From the NCBI GenBank assembly GCA_041398605.1, contig JAWKUK010000003.1:620001-684000 (forward strand): a stretch of 64,000 nucleotides of DNA. The letters are read 5' to 3'. This document shows positions 18,480-29,900 of the stretch, piece after piece (the first letter of the stretch is position 1; each line of letters begins with the position of its first letter). The notes under the pieces are model-generated. The model ran no database searches, was not told where the DNA came from, and saw only the letters and a list, made by a program, of their open reading frames with translations. The DNA comes from JAWKUK01 sp041398605 (GTDB lineage Bacteria > Planctomycetota > UBA1135 > GCA-002686595). The position numbers and the translations under genes were made by a program.

Positions 18480-21400
18480 ATGTCGAACCAGCCCACGCCA
18501 ACCCGGCTCGAGCGCAGCATCTGCCCGAGGGCCGACGCGAGCTCCCGCGGCCGACGGTCCGCGCGAGCGGCGGCATGGGCGTTGGCTGCGTGGTGCGCAG
18601 GCGGGGCGTCGACGGGGGCGCTCGCGGCGGGCTCGACCCAAGAGGACTACCCCGACGAGCCGCGCGCCTTCCAGATCTATGACACGCTCGCCGCGCGGGC
18701 CGTGGCCGAGAGCGCGCGCGACCACATCCTCGCTCGGCGCTGGCCCGAGGCGCTCGTCGACCTCCAGCGGCTGCTCGAAGAGCACCGCGGGGATGTCCTC
18801 GGCGCGACGCGACCGACGGCGGCCGAGGCCCGCAATCCATCCCAGGGTGACGTGCACCTCGGCGCGACCTTCTGGGCCGAGCGCCAGCTGTTCGGGCTGC
18901 CGAGCGAAGCGCGCGGGCTGTATCGCGAGCGGCATGAGGCGCGCGCTTGGCGGCGCTCGAGCGCGCGCTCGAGTTCGGTGACCGGGGCGGCCTCGCGTCC
19001 GTCGCGCGCCGCTGGCCGTTGACGGACGCCAGCCAGCGCTTGTGGGGCTTGGGCGACCTCGAGGTCGAGCGCGGCGAGGTCGAGGACGGGCTCCGTGCGT
19101 GGGCGCGCGGCGCGGCGCTGGCGCTCGCGGAGCCCGAGCGGGTCACGGCGGGCAAAGAAGGCTGGCTCGCGCTGCGGGCCGCGCTGGACGCGCGCGCGAA
19201 CGACGCCGCGGGGCGCGACTCGCGCACCATCGCAGGCGCGCGCGCGCGCGTCGCGTTCGCGCTCAGCCTCTTCGACGACGAGGGCCGGCTGGAGACCGCA
19301 GCGCGCGAGCCCGTCGCGAGCTTCCTCGACGGCGCTGCGCCGGGCGCGCTGATCCAGCCAGACGGCTTCGGCGACGAAGGCTGGGCCGACCCGTGGCGCC
19401 CCGCCCAGACCCCGGGCGCCAACCCGTTCTACGACCTCGGGGCCAACATGCGCGTGTTCGGCGCCCGCGACGCGTCGGGGGTCTACATCAACACGAGCCG
19501 CGCCGTCTACGCGATCGGCGCGTTCAGCGGCGCGACCCTGTGGTCGTTCGGTCCAGAGGAGCTCGGGTGGAGCCAGGTGCCGAGCGGCAGCGCCAACGAC
19601 CGCAACAACGACAACGAGACGACCCTGAGCGAGTTCAGCCGCGCGATCGACTCGGAGAACCAGCTCATTGCCCCCGCGGTCGCGCGCGGCGTCGTCGTCG
19701 CGAGCGTGCAGCTACCGATCGCATACGAGAAGCGGGACCAGTTCAACCGCATCAAGATCATCGACGTGATCCCCGAGCGGCGCCTCGTCGGCCTCGATGC
19801 ACGCACCGGCGCGAAGCTCTGGGACGGCTTCCCGCCCGCGGGCTGGGACGGCGACAGCGGCGACTTCGACGAGCGCATGACCGTCGTCGGGCCGCCGACC
19901 ATCATCGGCTCGCGGGTGCTCGCGCCCCTCGCGCGCCAGCGCGGCCGGATCGAGTTCCACCTCGGCTGCTTCGACCTCGAGACTGGCGCGACGCTCTGGT
20001 CGACGCGCCTCGTGACGGGTCAAGTGCCGCTCAACATGTTCGGGCGGCAGGTGCGCGAGTTCTCGGCGCCGCCGGTCGTCGTCCGCGGCGGTACGGTCGT
20101 GGTGCAATCGAACCTCGGCGTCATCGCCGCGGTGGACCTCTTCACGGGCGACACGCTCTGGGAATCGGTGTATGAGCAGATCCCGATCCAGGCGCCCACC
20201 TACTACGACGAGGGCGTGCTGCGCTCGCGTTGGCGCAACGCGCCGCCGGTCGTCGTGGGCGGGATCGCGATCGCGACGCCGGTCGATTGTTCCGACCTGA
20301 TCGGCGTCGACCTGGCCACGGGCGCGCTGCGCTGGTCGATCAGTCACGCTGGCCTGTTCAACGGCCAACCTCAACGCAGGACGGCGACCGATTTGCTGGT
20401 CGGCGCCGACACCCAACGCGTCTACCTCTACGTCCAGGGGCGAGACCTCGTGGCGCTGCGCGCGGATGACAGCCTCGAACGCGGGGCCCCCACGCGCTTC
20501 GATTGGCGACGTGAGGACTCCAACCGTTCGGTGATGAGCCGCACCGACCCGGCGATGCCAGCCCTCGACGGAGAGTTCATCTACCTCCCAGGCGCGGATT
20601 CGCTGACCGTCGTCGAGCGCAAGACCGGCCGGGTCGTGCGGGAGATCCCGGGCGATCTCGGCTCGGGCAACCTGCTCGTGTCGCACGGCGCGCTCGTCGC
20701 CGTGTCGGCGGACAATGTCACCGCGGCGTTCGAATGGCGCGGCATGGTCCTGCGCGCGGAGGCCGCGGCGACCGCCGCCCCCGACGACCCGCAGCCCGCG
20801 GCCGAGCTCGCGCGCTTGTACCTCGTCCGCGCCGACCACCGCGCGGACAACGGTGACACGAGCGAGGCCGAGCGCCTCTACCGCGCCGCCAACGGAGTGC
20901 TCACCGCGCGCGGCGCTGACGCGACAGGCGCACCCGCGGTCCTCCGCGAACCGTTGTTCCAAGCCCTCGTCGGCGAGGCCCGCCTCGCGCGGCGCGCGCT
21001 CGACCCCGCCCGCGCGGAGGAGCGCCTGCGCGCCGCCCTCGCCGTCGCGCCGAGCCCGGCGCTGGAGCGCGAGGCGCTGCTCGGGCTCTACGCCGTGCAA
21101 CGCGCGCGCGCTGTCCGCGCCGCGCCGGGGAGCCCCGAGGAGCGCGCGCTCGACGCCACCCTGACGCAACTTGCGGGGCAACACGGCGACGTCGTGATCG
21201 GCGTCGCGTTCCAGCCAGCCACGCCCTGGGCGCCGGGCGGTGTCGACGACGTCGCGCCGGACCCGTGGCTCGGCGCGCTCGTTCCCGACGATGCGCGCCT
21301 CGGAGGGCGGGCCCGTCGCAGCGAGTTCGAACGCGGCGACGCGCCTGGCGCCCGCGCGAAGACGACCGTCGCGCTCTGGGTCGAGCTCGAGCGACTGGGC

Positions 21401-23323
21401 GAGGTGACCCGCCGCAACGATGCGCCGGCGGAAGCGGCGCTGCTGTTCGGGCTGCTGCGACGCTTCGGCGATGCGGACCTCCCCGGCGGCCTCGGCATCG
21501 ATGTCCGTAGCTGGGCGACCGGGCGCCTGAACCGGCTGCGGCGGTCCGCCCCCGCGGAGGTGTTCGCGCCCTACGAAGCGCAGGCCAACGCGCTGCTCGA
21601 CGACGCGCGCTCCGACGTCGCTCCCGATGGGAAATTGGACCGCGACCGCCTCGCGCGGATCGCCGAGCTGTTCCCCGGTACGAGCGGCGCGCGGCGAGCC
21701 AACGACCTGCGGCTCGAGGTCGCCGTCGAGCGCGGTGAGGTCGAGGAGGTCGCGCGCATCGTGCTCGACCCATTGCCTCGCGACAGCTCGTTGCCGACGC
21801 TCAACGAGCGCGAGCTGCGGCTGACGCTGCGCCTCGCGTCCGCCTTTGGCGCGCGTGGGAATCTGGCGCTGCGCGCAGGCCTCACGGAGCGCATCGCAGC
21901 CGTCCGCCCCGGGCTCACCGTCGACCTGCCGCAGCACCGCGGAAGCTCCATCGAGGCGCTCGCCGAGCGCTGGCGCGCCGACGCGCTCGAGCCCCCGGCG
22001 CCGCGCGCGACCGCGACGCAGGCGGCCACGCCCACTGAGATCCTCGAGGGCGACTTCGCCTTCATCGGGCAGTGCGTCGACCAAGACAAGCGCGCGCTGG
22101 CCCTCTTCTGGTCCGAGGCATCGCTCATCGCGCTGCGGCCCGGAGAACGGACGGGGAAGGCTTGGGAGCTGCCTCTGGGCTCGGACCGCGAGTGGCACGT
22201 CCGGCGCAGTCGCGCGGTCGTCCAGGGTGGCCTCGTCCACCTCGCCGGCCGCAGCGACCTGTCCACCGTCCGGGCCGCAGACGGCACGCCGACCTGGTCG
22301 TGGCCGGCAGGCGAGGGCCGCGTCATCCTGCAGATCGTGCACTCCGACGGAGTGCTCATCGCGCGCACGCGCCCCGAATACGCCGACGGGTCGGAGCTGG
22401 TCATCGCGCTCGATGCAGCCTCCGGCATCGAGCTCTGGCGGCGCGCGACGCCGGCTGGAACGAGCCCAGTGGCGGGCGGAGGGCGGCTCGTGCTCGTGCT
22501 CGAGAACAACCCCCGGGCTGAGGTCATCGACCTCTTCCTTGGCGGCCGCGAGCGGACCCTCGAGGTCGGCCAGCGACGCAACATCAGCGGCGGCGAAGGC
22601 TGGATCACCGAGGGCCAGTTCGTGCTGCCGCAGTTCTTGCGCGACGACGACCCGCAGCGCAACCAGATCGAGGCCTTCGACCTCGACACGGGCGCGCGCA
22701 CCTGGCGCGTCGACCTAGGCAAGCACCGTGGTGCACCGCACGTCCTGATGTCGGTGCTCGAGTACGCAGAACCTGGGGCGCCGGTCAGGCGCTTGATGGT
22801 CCTGCGCCCGATCAACGGCGCCTCGAATGTGCGGACCGTACACCTCCTCAATGAACGTCTCGGCGCCCTGGACCGGGCCGCACTGGTTGAGCTGCGCGAC
22901 CGCGCCGAGTTCGTCGACATGGCGCCGAGCGGCCTGACCCGGCTCGATTCCCCGCTCTTCTTCATCGCGACGGAGCCCCTCGCCAGCGGCGAGGCGACCA
23001 CGCTGCGCGCGGTCGACGTGCGGCTCGGCACCCTCTGGAACGCGGCGCTGCCGCGGCCCTCCGCCGAGGCGTCGCAGCCGCGCTTGATGACCCCGCTCGT
23101 CGCGGAGGACACTGTCGTCGTCCCGTCCTTGACCCTCGTTCGCACTCGCCGCCCGGGACTCTCCGCCTGGGAGCTCACGTTCTACGACCGCCGCACGGGC
23201 GAGCTGCGCGAGTCCCGGCCGATGCCGCGCGAGGCCGTACGCTGGAACGAGATCGTCGGCGTCGGCTCTGCACTGTTCCTCGGCGGCATCGACCGCCTCG
23301 ACCGCTTGGAGACCCCACGATGA
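18480..23323 (+). CDS. Exported PQQ-propeller/TPR protein, frameshifted near 18940
   Basis: Two overlapping frames form one gene. The first, from ATG 18480, holds a signal-type stretch (AAWALAAWCAGGASTGALAAG) and ends its sense part at LPSEARGLYRERHEARA. The second carries on with LAALERALEFGDRGGLASVA and runs to 23323. One base is missing near 18940 in GCGCGCGCTTGG; restored, the protein is 1614 residues. The join is supported by the paralogue at 8798-11191, where RWRERFEPEAAAALA leads into DFPLTEAAARAALGLADLAL just as here. Propeller blades cover roughly residues 315-760 (VVVQSNLGVIAAVDLFTGDT) and 1190-1614, with TPR-like helices between. The end overlaps the toroid gene (ATGA). Programmed shift, decay or assembly error cannot be told apart here. 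Confidence 0.75.
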
Positions 23324-24525
23324 GCAAGCCTCGAATTCCGAGCCCCGGGGCGCCCGCACAGGGCGCACACCATGACCGCGCCGCGAAGCGGCGGCGGATC
23401 TGGGTCTGCGCCGCCCTCCTGGCGGTCGGCTCCTTGGCGCCTTCCGCCGCCGCGACGCCGGCGCAACGGGGACAGGAGCGCGACGAAGCCACCTCCTATG
23501 TGCCGATCACCGAGGCGCACGAGGCCGCCGTCAACCGCGGCCTCGAGTGGCTCTCGCAGCACCAGCTGCCCGACGGCGGGTGGAAAGGCGAGGTGGGCTT
23601 CAAGCTCAACTCGACCTACCGCGTGACACGCGACGGCGAGACCCACGTCGGCGTGACCGCGCTCGCCGGCATGGCCTTCCTCGCAGGTGGGCACCTCCCA
23701 GGCCGCGGCCAATACGGCGCGACCCTCGACCGCTGCATCAACTTCGTCCTCTCCTGCGTCCAGGAGGATGGCTACATCACCCACGCGGGGACGCGGATGT
23801 ACAGCCACGCGTTTGCGACGCTGTTCCTCGCGGAGGTGTACGGCCTGACCCACCGCGAGGACGTCCGCCCGAAGCTGCAGAACGCGATCGACTTCATCGT
23901 CAAGAGCCAGAACGACGAGGGCGGATGGCGCTACGTGCCGCTCGCGCGCGAGAGCGACATGTCGATCGTCGTCTGCCAGTCGCTGGCGCTGCGCGCCGCG
24001 CGCAACATCGGCATCCGCGTCCCGAAGTCGACGGTCGACCGCGCGATCGCCTACGTGGTGGCCTCGGCTGTGACGGACGATCCGCGCCAGCAACGCATGC
24101 GGATGGGATACCGCTCGGACGTTGGCACGTTCCGCTATCAGATCGAAGACAACTCGCGCTCGAACTTCCCGCTGACCGCGGCGGGTGTCACGGCGCTGCA
24201 CGGGCTCGGGATCTACTCCCACGACCTGATCGTGAAGGGCATCGACTTCTTGAACGCCGAGATGCCCGCGTTCAACGCGAACCACGGCGAGCGCCAGCAC
24301 TACTTCTTCTGGTACGGCCACTACTACGGCGTGCAGGCGATGTACTCGCGCGGGGGGCACGACTGGGTCAATTACTTCACACGCCTGCGTGAGTTCCTGC
24401 TGCGCAAGCAGGACCCGGACGGCTCATGGGAGAACCCGGTCGGTCCGGGCGAGGCCTTCGGCACCGCCATGGCCGTCCTGATCCTCGAGATCCCTTTCAA
24501 CTTCCTCCCCATCTTCCACCGTTGA
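23320..24525 (+). CDS. Exported prenyltransferase/squalene-cyclase-like toroid protein
   Basis: The 401-residue protein has an N-terminal signal (IWVCAALLAVGSLAPSAAA, residues about 27-45). The rest is an alpha/alpha toroid built of repeats with the motif GLxWLxxxQxxDGGW: GLEWLSQHQLPDGGW near residue 75, AIDFIVKSQNDEGGW and FLLRKQDPDGSW. This is the prenyltransferase/squalene-cyclase repeat, but the catalytic DxDDTA of squalene cyclases is absent, so cyclase activity is unlikely. The start overlaps the stop of the PQQ/TPR gene (ATGA). A second such protein lies at 31177-32427 in the same locus. In Planctomycetes such toroids are common with MoxR/vWA genes; ligand unknown. Confidence 0.85.
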   Translation: MSKPRIPSPGAPAQGAHHDRAAKRRRIWVCAALLAVGSLAPSAAATPAQRGQERDEATSYVPITEAHEAAVNRGLEWLSQHQLPDGGWKGEVGFKLNSTYRVTRDGETHVGVTALAGMAFLAGGHLPGRGQYGATLDRCINFVLSCVQEDGYITHAGTRMYSHAFATLFLAEVYGLTHREDVRPKLQNAIDFIVKSQNDEGGWRYVPLARESDMSIVVCQSLALRAARNIGIRVPKSTVDRAIAYVVASAVTDDPRQQRMRMGYRSDVGTFRYQIEDNSRSNFPLTAAGVTALHGLGIYSHDLIVKGIDFLNAEMPAFNANHGERQHYFFWYGHYYGVQAMYSRGGHDWVNYFTRLREFLLRKQDPDGSWENPVGPGEAFGTAMAVLILEIPFNFLPIFHR

Positions 24526-24535
24526 GCTGCGACCG

Positions 24536-26872
24536 TTGAGCGAACAACCGCGCCTCCACGCGCTCCTCGGCTCGGTCCGAGGGCGGCTCGTGCGCCAGAT
24601 CTGGCTGCACGGCCTCGGCACCGTCGCATTGGGCGCCGGCGCCTGGCTCGGTTTGGCCTACCTGGCGGACCGCTGGCTGCACTTGCCCGCGCCGATCCGC
24701 GTCTTCCACGGCGCCTTGCTCGTGCTGATCCCGCTGTGGCTCGCGCGGACTCAGCTCGCGCGGCTGCTCTCGAGGGTCCCCGACGAGGTCGGCATCGCGC
24801 AGCTCATCGAGCGCTCGAACCCCGCCGTCGAGAGCCGGCTCGTCAGCGCGGTCCAGCTCGCGTCGCTCGCGACGGACCCCACGCGTGGAGCGCTCGTCCA
24901 GCGCATCCAACGCGAGGCCGAGGCTCTCGCTGCGGGCATCGACGTCACGCAGGTGTTCGACCCGCGCAGCCCGCGCAAGCGCTTTCTCGGCGGCGGGCTC
25001 GTCGCCGGGCTCGTCGGCGGCGCGCTCGCATTGCAGCCCGCGCTGAGCGGGGTCTTCTTCCAGCGCATGCTCGGGCGCGATGTGTCGTGGCCGCGGCGCA
25101 CGACCCTGGTGGTCGAGCTCGCGCCCGGGTCCGACGACGTACGCGTCGAAGAGGTCGAGGGTGAGCTCCGCGTGCGCCTCGCGCGCGGGAGCGACCTCGA
25201 GGTCCTCGTGCGCGCGGAGGGCGTCGCCCCCGAGTCGATCGACCTCGAGTTCGAGGGCGGCCTGCGCGAGCAAGTCGCCGGCGGCGGGCGTTCGACGTAT
25301 CGCACCCTGCTGCGCAGCCTGCAGGCCGACACGACGTTCCGCGTCAAGGGCGGCGACGACCGCCGTGGCGTGCCGCTCGTGCGCGTGACGGTGCTGCAGC
25401 CCCCGGACGTCACAGGCGTCGCGTTCAAGATCACGCCGCCGCGCTACACCGGGCTCCCGACCCAGGTCGTCACGGCGACCGAGGCCGAGGTCCTGAGCGG
25501 TTCAGCGGTCGAAGTCCACGTCCTGACCGACCCCGCGAACGCGCGCGGCATCGCGCGCACGTTCCCGGACGCGCGCGAGATCCCGCTCGTCGCGATGGCG
25601 TGGCCAGGCGCGGCGGCGACGCCGAGCCGGGCCTCAGGAACCGGCGCCGAGCCCGGCGCGACCACGCCGGAGGCAGCGGCCGAAGTGCTGGGCCTGGGCT
25701 TCGCGCTCCAAGCGACCGAGTCTTCTCGCTTTCGATTCGAGCTCACGGACGACACGGGCCTCGGGAACCCCGACCCGGGCCTCTTCGGGATCGTCGTCGC
25801 GCCGGATCGACGGCCGGAGCTGACGCTGATCGCCCCGGGCCAGGCCACGCTCGAGGTGGTCGCGGGCGGCGCGGTCCCGCTTCGCCTACGCGTCGCGGAC
25901 GACTTCGGCGTCGAGCGTGTCGCTTACATCGTGCGGGACGCCCGCGACGAGGGTGAGCCGCTCATGGCGGGCGAGCTCAACCGACGCCCCGTCTCCGACA
26001 GCGCGCTGCTGGCGAACGGCGAGGCGCGCGAGCTCTTGGCCTCGACGCGCATCGAGGTCGATGCGCTCGGCGGGGCAGCGCCCCTGGCCCTCGGCCAGAG
26101 CTTCATGTTGACCGTCGTTGCGCTCGACCGGCGCGAGCCCACCGCCAATGAAGCGCGCACCGCCCCCATCGCGCTGCGCGTCGTGAGCGCGGACGACCTC
26201 CTGCGCGGGGTCCGCGAGGGCCTCTCACGCGTCGGCGAGGACACCGATCGGCTGGTGCGGCTCGTCGACACGTTGGGGCGCAGCCTCGAAGACGCCGCGC
26301 TGGCGCTCGAGGGTGACGCCCTCGAGCCGGAGCTGGCGACCCTCGGGTCGATCGCGACGGATGCACGGCGCGTGCAGGGAGACGCGCGCGGCGTCGCGCG
26401 CGACCTCGCCGAGCTCGCCGCGCGCCTCCTGTATGCGCGCGTCGACGCGCGCGCGACGACGCTCTTCGAGCGCCTCCATGCCCTGCTCGACGCGTCCGAA
26501 GAGCGCGGCTTCCACGAGGCGCCTTGGCGCAAGCTGGCAGACGAGCAGCGCGCGGGTGCGCTCGGCCAAGCGGAGCTCGGCGGAGAGCTCGTCACGCTCG
26601 TGGGGCTCGCCCTCGACATCGCGGAGCCGCACGCGGAGCGCCTCGCAGGCGCGCTGCAAGCGGCCCGTGACGCGCGCGCCCCCGACGATGCGCGCAAGGC
26701 CTGCGCCGAAGCGCGCGCTGAACAACGCGCCCTCGCCGAGGCGGTCGAGCGGCTGCGCTCGCGGCTAGGCGAGTGGGACGACTTCCAGTCCATCCTAGGG
26801 CTCACCAAGGACCTCCTGGGGCGACAACGCAACCTGGAGCAGCGCACCCGCGAGCTCTCGGGCAAGAACTAG
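24536..26872 (+). CDS. DUF4175-like membrane protein
   Basis: The 778-residue protein starts at TTG 24536, ten bases after the toroid stop. Two membrane spans near residues 22-45 and 53-70 are followed by the segment IAQLIERSNPAVESRLVSAV, typical of DUF4175-type proteins, and a third span at about 145-165 (LGGGLVAGLVGGALALQPAL). The middle is beta-rich periplasmic sequence (PPRYTGLPTQVVTATEAEVL), and residues 550-778 form long charged helices. The topology suits a membrane platform with a coiled-coil arm that could meet the coiled-coil protein encoded next. The family name is judged by eye. Confidence 0.65.
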   Translation: MSEQPRLHALLGSVRGRLVRQIWLHGLGTVALGAGAWLGLAYLADRWLHLPAPIRVFHGALLVLIPLWLARTQLARLLSRVPDEVGIAQLIERSNPAVESRLVSAVQLASLATDPTRGALVQRIQREAEALAAGIDVTQVFDPRSPRKRFLGGGLVAGLVGGALALQPALSGVFFQRMLGRDVSWPRRTTLVVELAPGSDDVRVEEVEGELRVRLARGSDLEVLVRAEGVAPESIDLEFEGGLREQVAGGGRSTYRTLLRSLQADTTFRVKGGDDRRGVPLVRVTVLQPPDVTGVAFKITPPRYTGLPTQVVTATEAEVLSGSAVEVHVLTDPANARGIARTFPDAREIPLVAMAWPGAAATPSRASGTGAEPGATTPEAAAEVLGLGFALQATESSRFRFELTDDTGLGNPDPGLFGIVVAPDRRPELTLIAPGQATLEVVAGGAVPLRLRVADDFGVERVAYIVRDARDEGEPLMAGELNRRPVSDSALLANGEARELLASTRIEVDALGGAAPLALGQSFMLTVVALDRREPTANEARTAPIALRVVSADDLLRGVREGLSRVGEDTDRLVRLVDTLGRSLEDAALALEGDALEPELATLGSIATDARRVQGDARGVARDLAELAARLLYARVDARATTLFERLHALLDASEERGFHEAPWRKLADEQRAGALGQAELGGELVTLVGLALDIAEPHAERLAGALQAARDARAPDDARKACAEARAEQRALAEAVERLRSRLGEWDDFQSILGLTKDLLGRQRNLEQRTRELSGKN

Positions 26873-26937
26873 ACAGGCCGGCGTCGCGCACGCTCCACCG
26901 CGCTCGCGCCGGGGCAACGCACGCTGCAATCCGCACG

Positions 26938-29900
26938 ATGCAACAGGGACGTCAAATGACCGCGACAGAGATCACCCGAGGCTCGCAGTCCAAGCCGGCG
27001 GCGACCTGCGCCCGCCCGCGCCCGAGGAGCTGGCGCGCAGCGTTCGCGCTGGGGCTGCTCGTTGCAACGCAGAGCGTCGGCCACACCGCGGCCGGGAGCG
27101 CGCCGCAGGACGCCCCCCGCGCCGATGATTCGCGCGTGAGGTCCGCGCTCGCGGAAGAGCAGCTGCTCATCAAGAAGCAGCTGCTGGGCCTGCGTGAACG
27201 GATCTCGAAGATGGCGGACCGCTTCGAGGGCGAAGGCCGCACCAACACTGCCGAGCTGTTGCGCCAGGGCCTCACCCACCTCGACGCCCGCAGCGACGAC
27301 ACGGCGGGCCGGACCCTCGACGAGGTGATGGACCAGGCCCAGGAGGACATTCGCAGCGGGCGCGAGCTCGCGTCCCTCGAGCAGCAAATGCTCCTCGTCG
27401 GCCGACTGACGCGCCTCCTCGACATCTTGATGGATCGGCGCGGGCTCGAGGACATCGAGCAGGACCTCGAGAAGCTGCGGCAGCTCCGCGAGGAGCTGGC
27501 CGGCCTCGCGGACCAGGAGCAGCTCATCAAAGACCAGGCGCGCGAGCTCGCCGAGGCCTCGCGCAGCGACGCGCAGCGTGAGCTCTCCGCGGAGCTGCGC
27601 GAGACGCTCGAGCAGCAGCGCGAGCTCTTGCGCAGCACCGAGGCCAAGGCGCGCGAGCGAGGCACGCTGGAGGCAGAGGCGCTGCTTTCGGAGCTCGGGA
27701 AGCTCGAGCAGGACGCGCGGAACGCGACTGAGGCGCTGAAGGCGCTCGACCCGAGCACGCTGGCCGGCCTGGAGGCGCTGCGTGCGCCGCTAGAAGCTGC
27801 GCGCGCGGATGAGGCGCGGGCTGCGCAGCTCGACGCGGCGGCCGAAGCGCTGCGCGCGGCCGCCGAGGCCGCGCGGGACGGCGACGAGGCTGCGACGCGC
27901 GCCGCGGTCGAGCGCCTCGACCGAGAGGCCGAGAGCGCGGCGCGTCGAGCGCGCGTTCAGGCGCCCCGCAGCGACGCGGGGACCCAAGCCAACCCAGAGA
28001 CCCAGCCGAGCACGGAGTCCGCCGCCAACTCAGAGAGCGCGAAGGACGCGCTGCAAGCCGCCGCAGAAGGCCTCGCGAAGGCCGGCGATGCCGCTGCGCG
28101 CGAAGCTGCGGCAGCAGAAGCCGCGGCGGGCGCAGAGGCGCTCGCAGCCCGCGCGGACGCCATCCGGGCCGCTGCAGAAGCGCAGCGGCAAGCGGCGCAG
28201 TCGACGGCGGAAACGATCGCACAGGGCGCTTCGGACGCGCTGGCCCGCGAGACAGCCGAGCGGGTCGGCGAGGCCGTCGCGCGGGCGAGCAGCGCCAACG
28301 CGGAGCGCGCGGCGGCGGAGGCCGACGCGAGCGCCGCCGAGGCTGCCGGTCAGGACGAAGCCGAGGCTGCGGCGCGCGCAACGGCCCGGGATGCGGCAGC
28401 CGAAGCGCGTGCAGCGACCGACGAGGCGCTGCGCGCCCTCGATCGAGGCCTGGGCGCTGCGTCGCAGCAGGCGGACGCGGCCCGCGCCGCGCAGGAGGCC
28501 AACGCGCGCGCCGCCGAGACGCTCGAGCGGGGCCTCGCGGACGCCGCGCGGCGCAACGCGGTGCCGGGCGCGGACAGCGCCGCAGAGGCGCTCGCCCGCG
28601 CCCGCGCTGCGATGGAGCAGGCCGCGGGGGCGGCGCGCGAAGCGGCCAGGGCAGCGCAATCGAGCGGACGCGAGTCGTCGGGCTCGCAGCAGCAGTCCGG
28701 TTCGCAGCAGCAGTCCGGTTCGCAGCAGCAGTCCGGCTCGCAGCAGCAGTCGGGTTCGCAGCAACAGTCGGGTTCGCAGCAGCAGTCGGGTTCGCAGCAG
28801 CAGTCGGGTTCGCAGCAGCAGTCGGGTTCGCAGCAGCAGTCGGGCTCGCAGCAGCAGTCGGGTTCGCAGCAGCAGTCGGGTTCGCAGCAGCAGTCGGGCT
28901 CGCAGCAGCAGTCCGGTTCGCAGCAGCAATCCGGTTCGCAGCAGCAGTCCCAAGCGAACGCCGCAGAAGCCGCCGCGGAGGCCGCTCGCGAGGCCGCACA
29001 AGCGGCCCAAGACGCGCTCGCCCAAGCGCGGGCCGAGCTGGAGCGCTCGGCCGCTGAAGCCACCACTGAGGCGACCGCGGCGGATCGCCAGCGCGCAGCC
29101 GAGGCCCAGGCGGCGCTCCAAGAGCGCGCGGACGCGCTCCGCGCAGACGCCGCAGAGGCAGGGCTGTCACCGGAGGCCCAGGCCGCCGTCGAGGAGGCGC
29201 TCGCGCGTGCCTCCGAAGCCATGGAGCGCGCCGCCGAAGCGCTCCCGCGCCCGAACGGCGACAACGCTGCTGCGCGCGCGCAGCGCGAAGCGATGCAGGC
29301 GCTGCAAGAGTCGGAGCGCGCGGCGGAAGGTGGCGCCACGCCAAGGACCGCGGAGCAGCAGCAGGCCGCGGAGGAGCTCGCGCGCAAACAGCAGGAGATC
29401 AAAGAGAAGCTGCTCGAGCTCGCGCAACGCAACGAAGAGCGCGAGTCGCCCCTCCCGCAGCCGAACATGGAGCAAGCCGCGCAGTCCGCGGGCGAGGCCC
29501 AGGACTCCCTGGAACAGGGGGACCTCGACGACGCCCAAAAGGAGACCGCGGAGACAGAGCGCCAGATGCGCGAGGCGCTGCAACAGCTCGAGGAAGAAGA
29601 GCAGCAGTACCAGAACCTGCGCCATGAGGAGCTCCTGTTCCGCATCGCGCAGGAGATCGAGACGATGCTGACGACACACCGCGAGCAGCGGCGCGCGACA
29701 GAGGAGATCGACGCCAACTTGCAAGACCGAGCGCGCCCGTCGCGCTCGGACAGGATCCGGCTACGCAACATCGCGCGGGAAGAAGAGGCGCTCGCCGCGC
29801 GCGCCGGCGAGATCGCCGCCGCGATCGAAGCAGAGTCTGCGCTCGTCTTTGCAGAGGTGCTGCGGTCCGCCGAGAAAGACCTCGCGGCCATCGGGAGGGG

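Noticed and set aside
18935..18950. Programmed frameshift in the PQQ/TPR gene
   Set aside because: No slippery heptamer or strong downstream stem was seen; a simple one-base loss in a GC run explains it better.
23320..24525. Hopanoid/squalene cyclase
   Set aside because: Signal peptide present, DxDD motif absent, and length only about 400 residues against more than 600 for cyclases.
28681..28950. CRISPR-like regular repeat
   Set aside because: The units are directly adjacent, have no spacers and code an in-frame hexapeptide.
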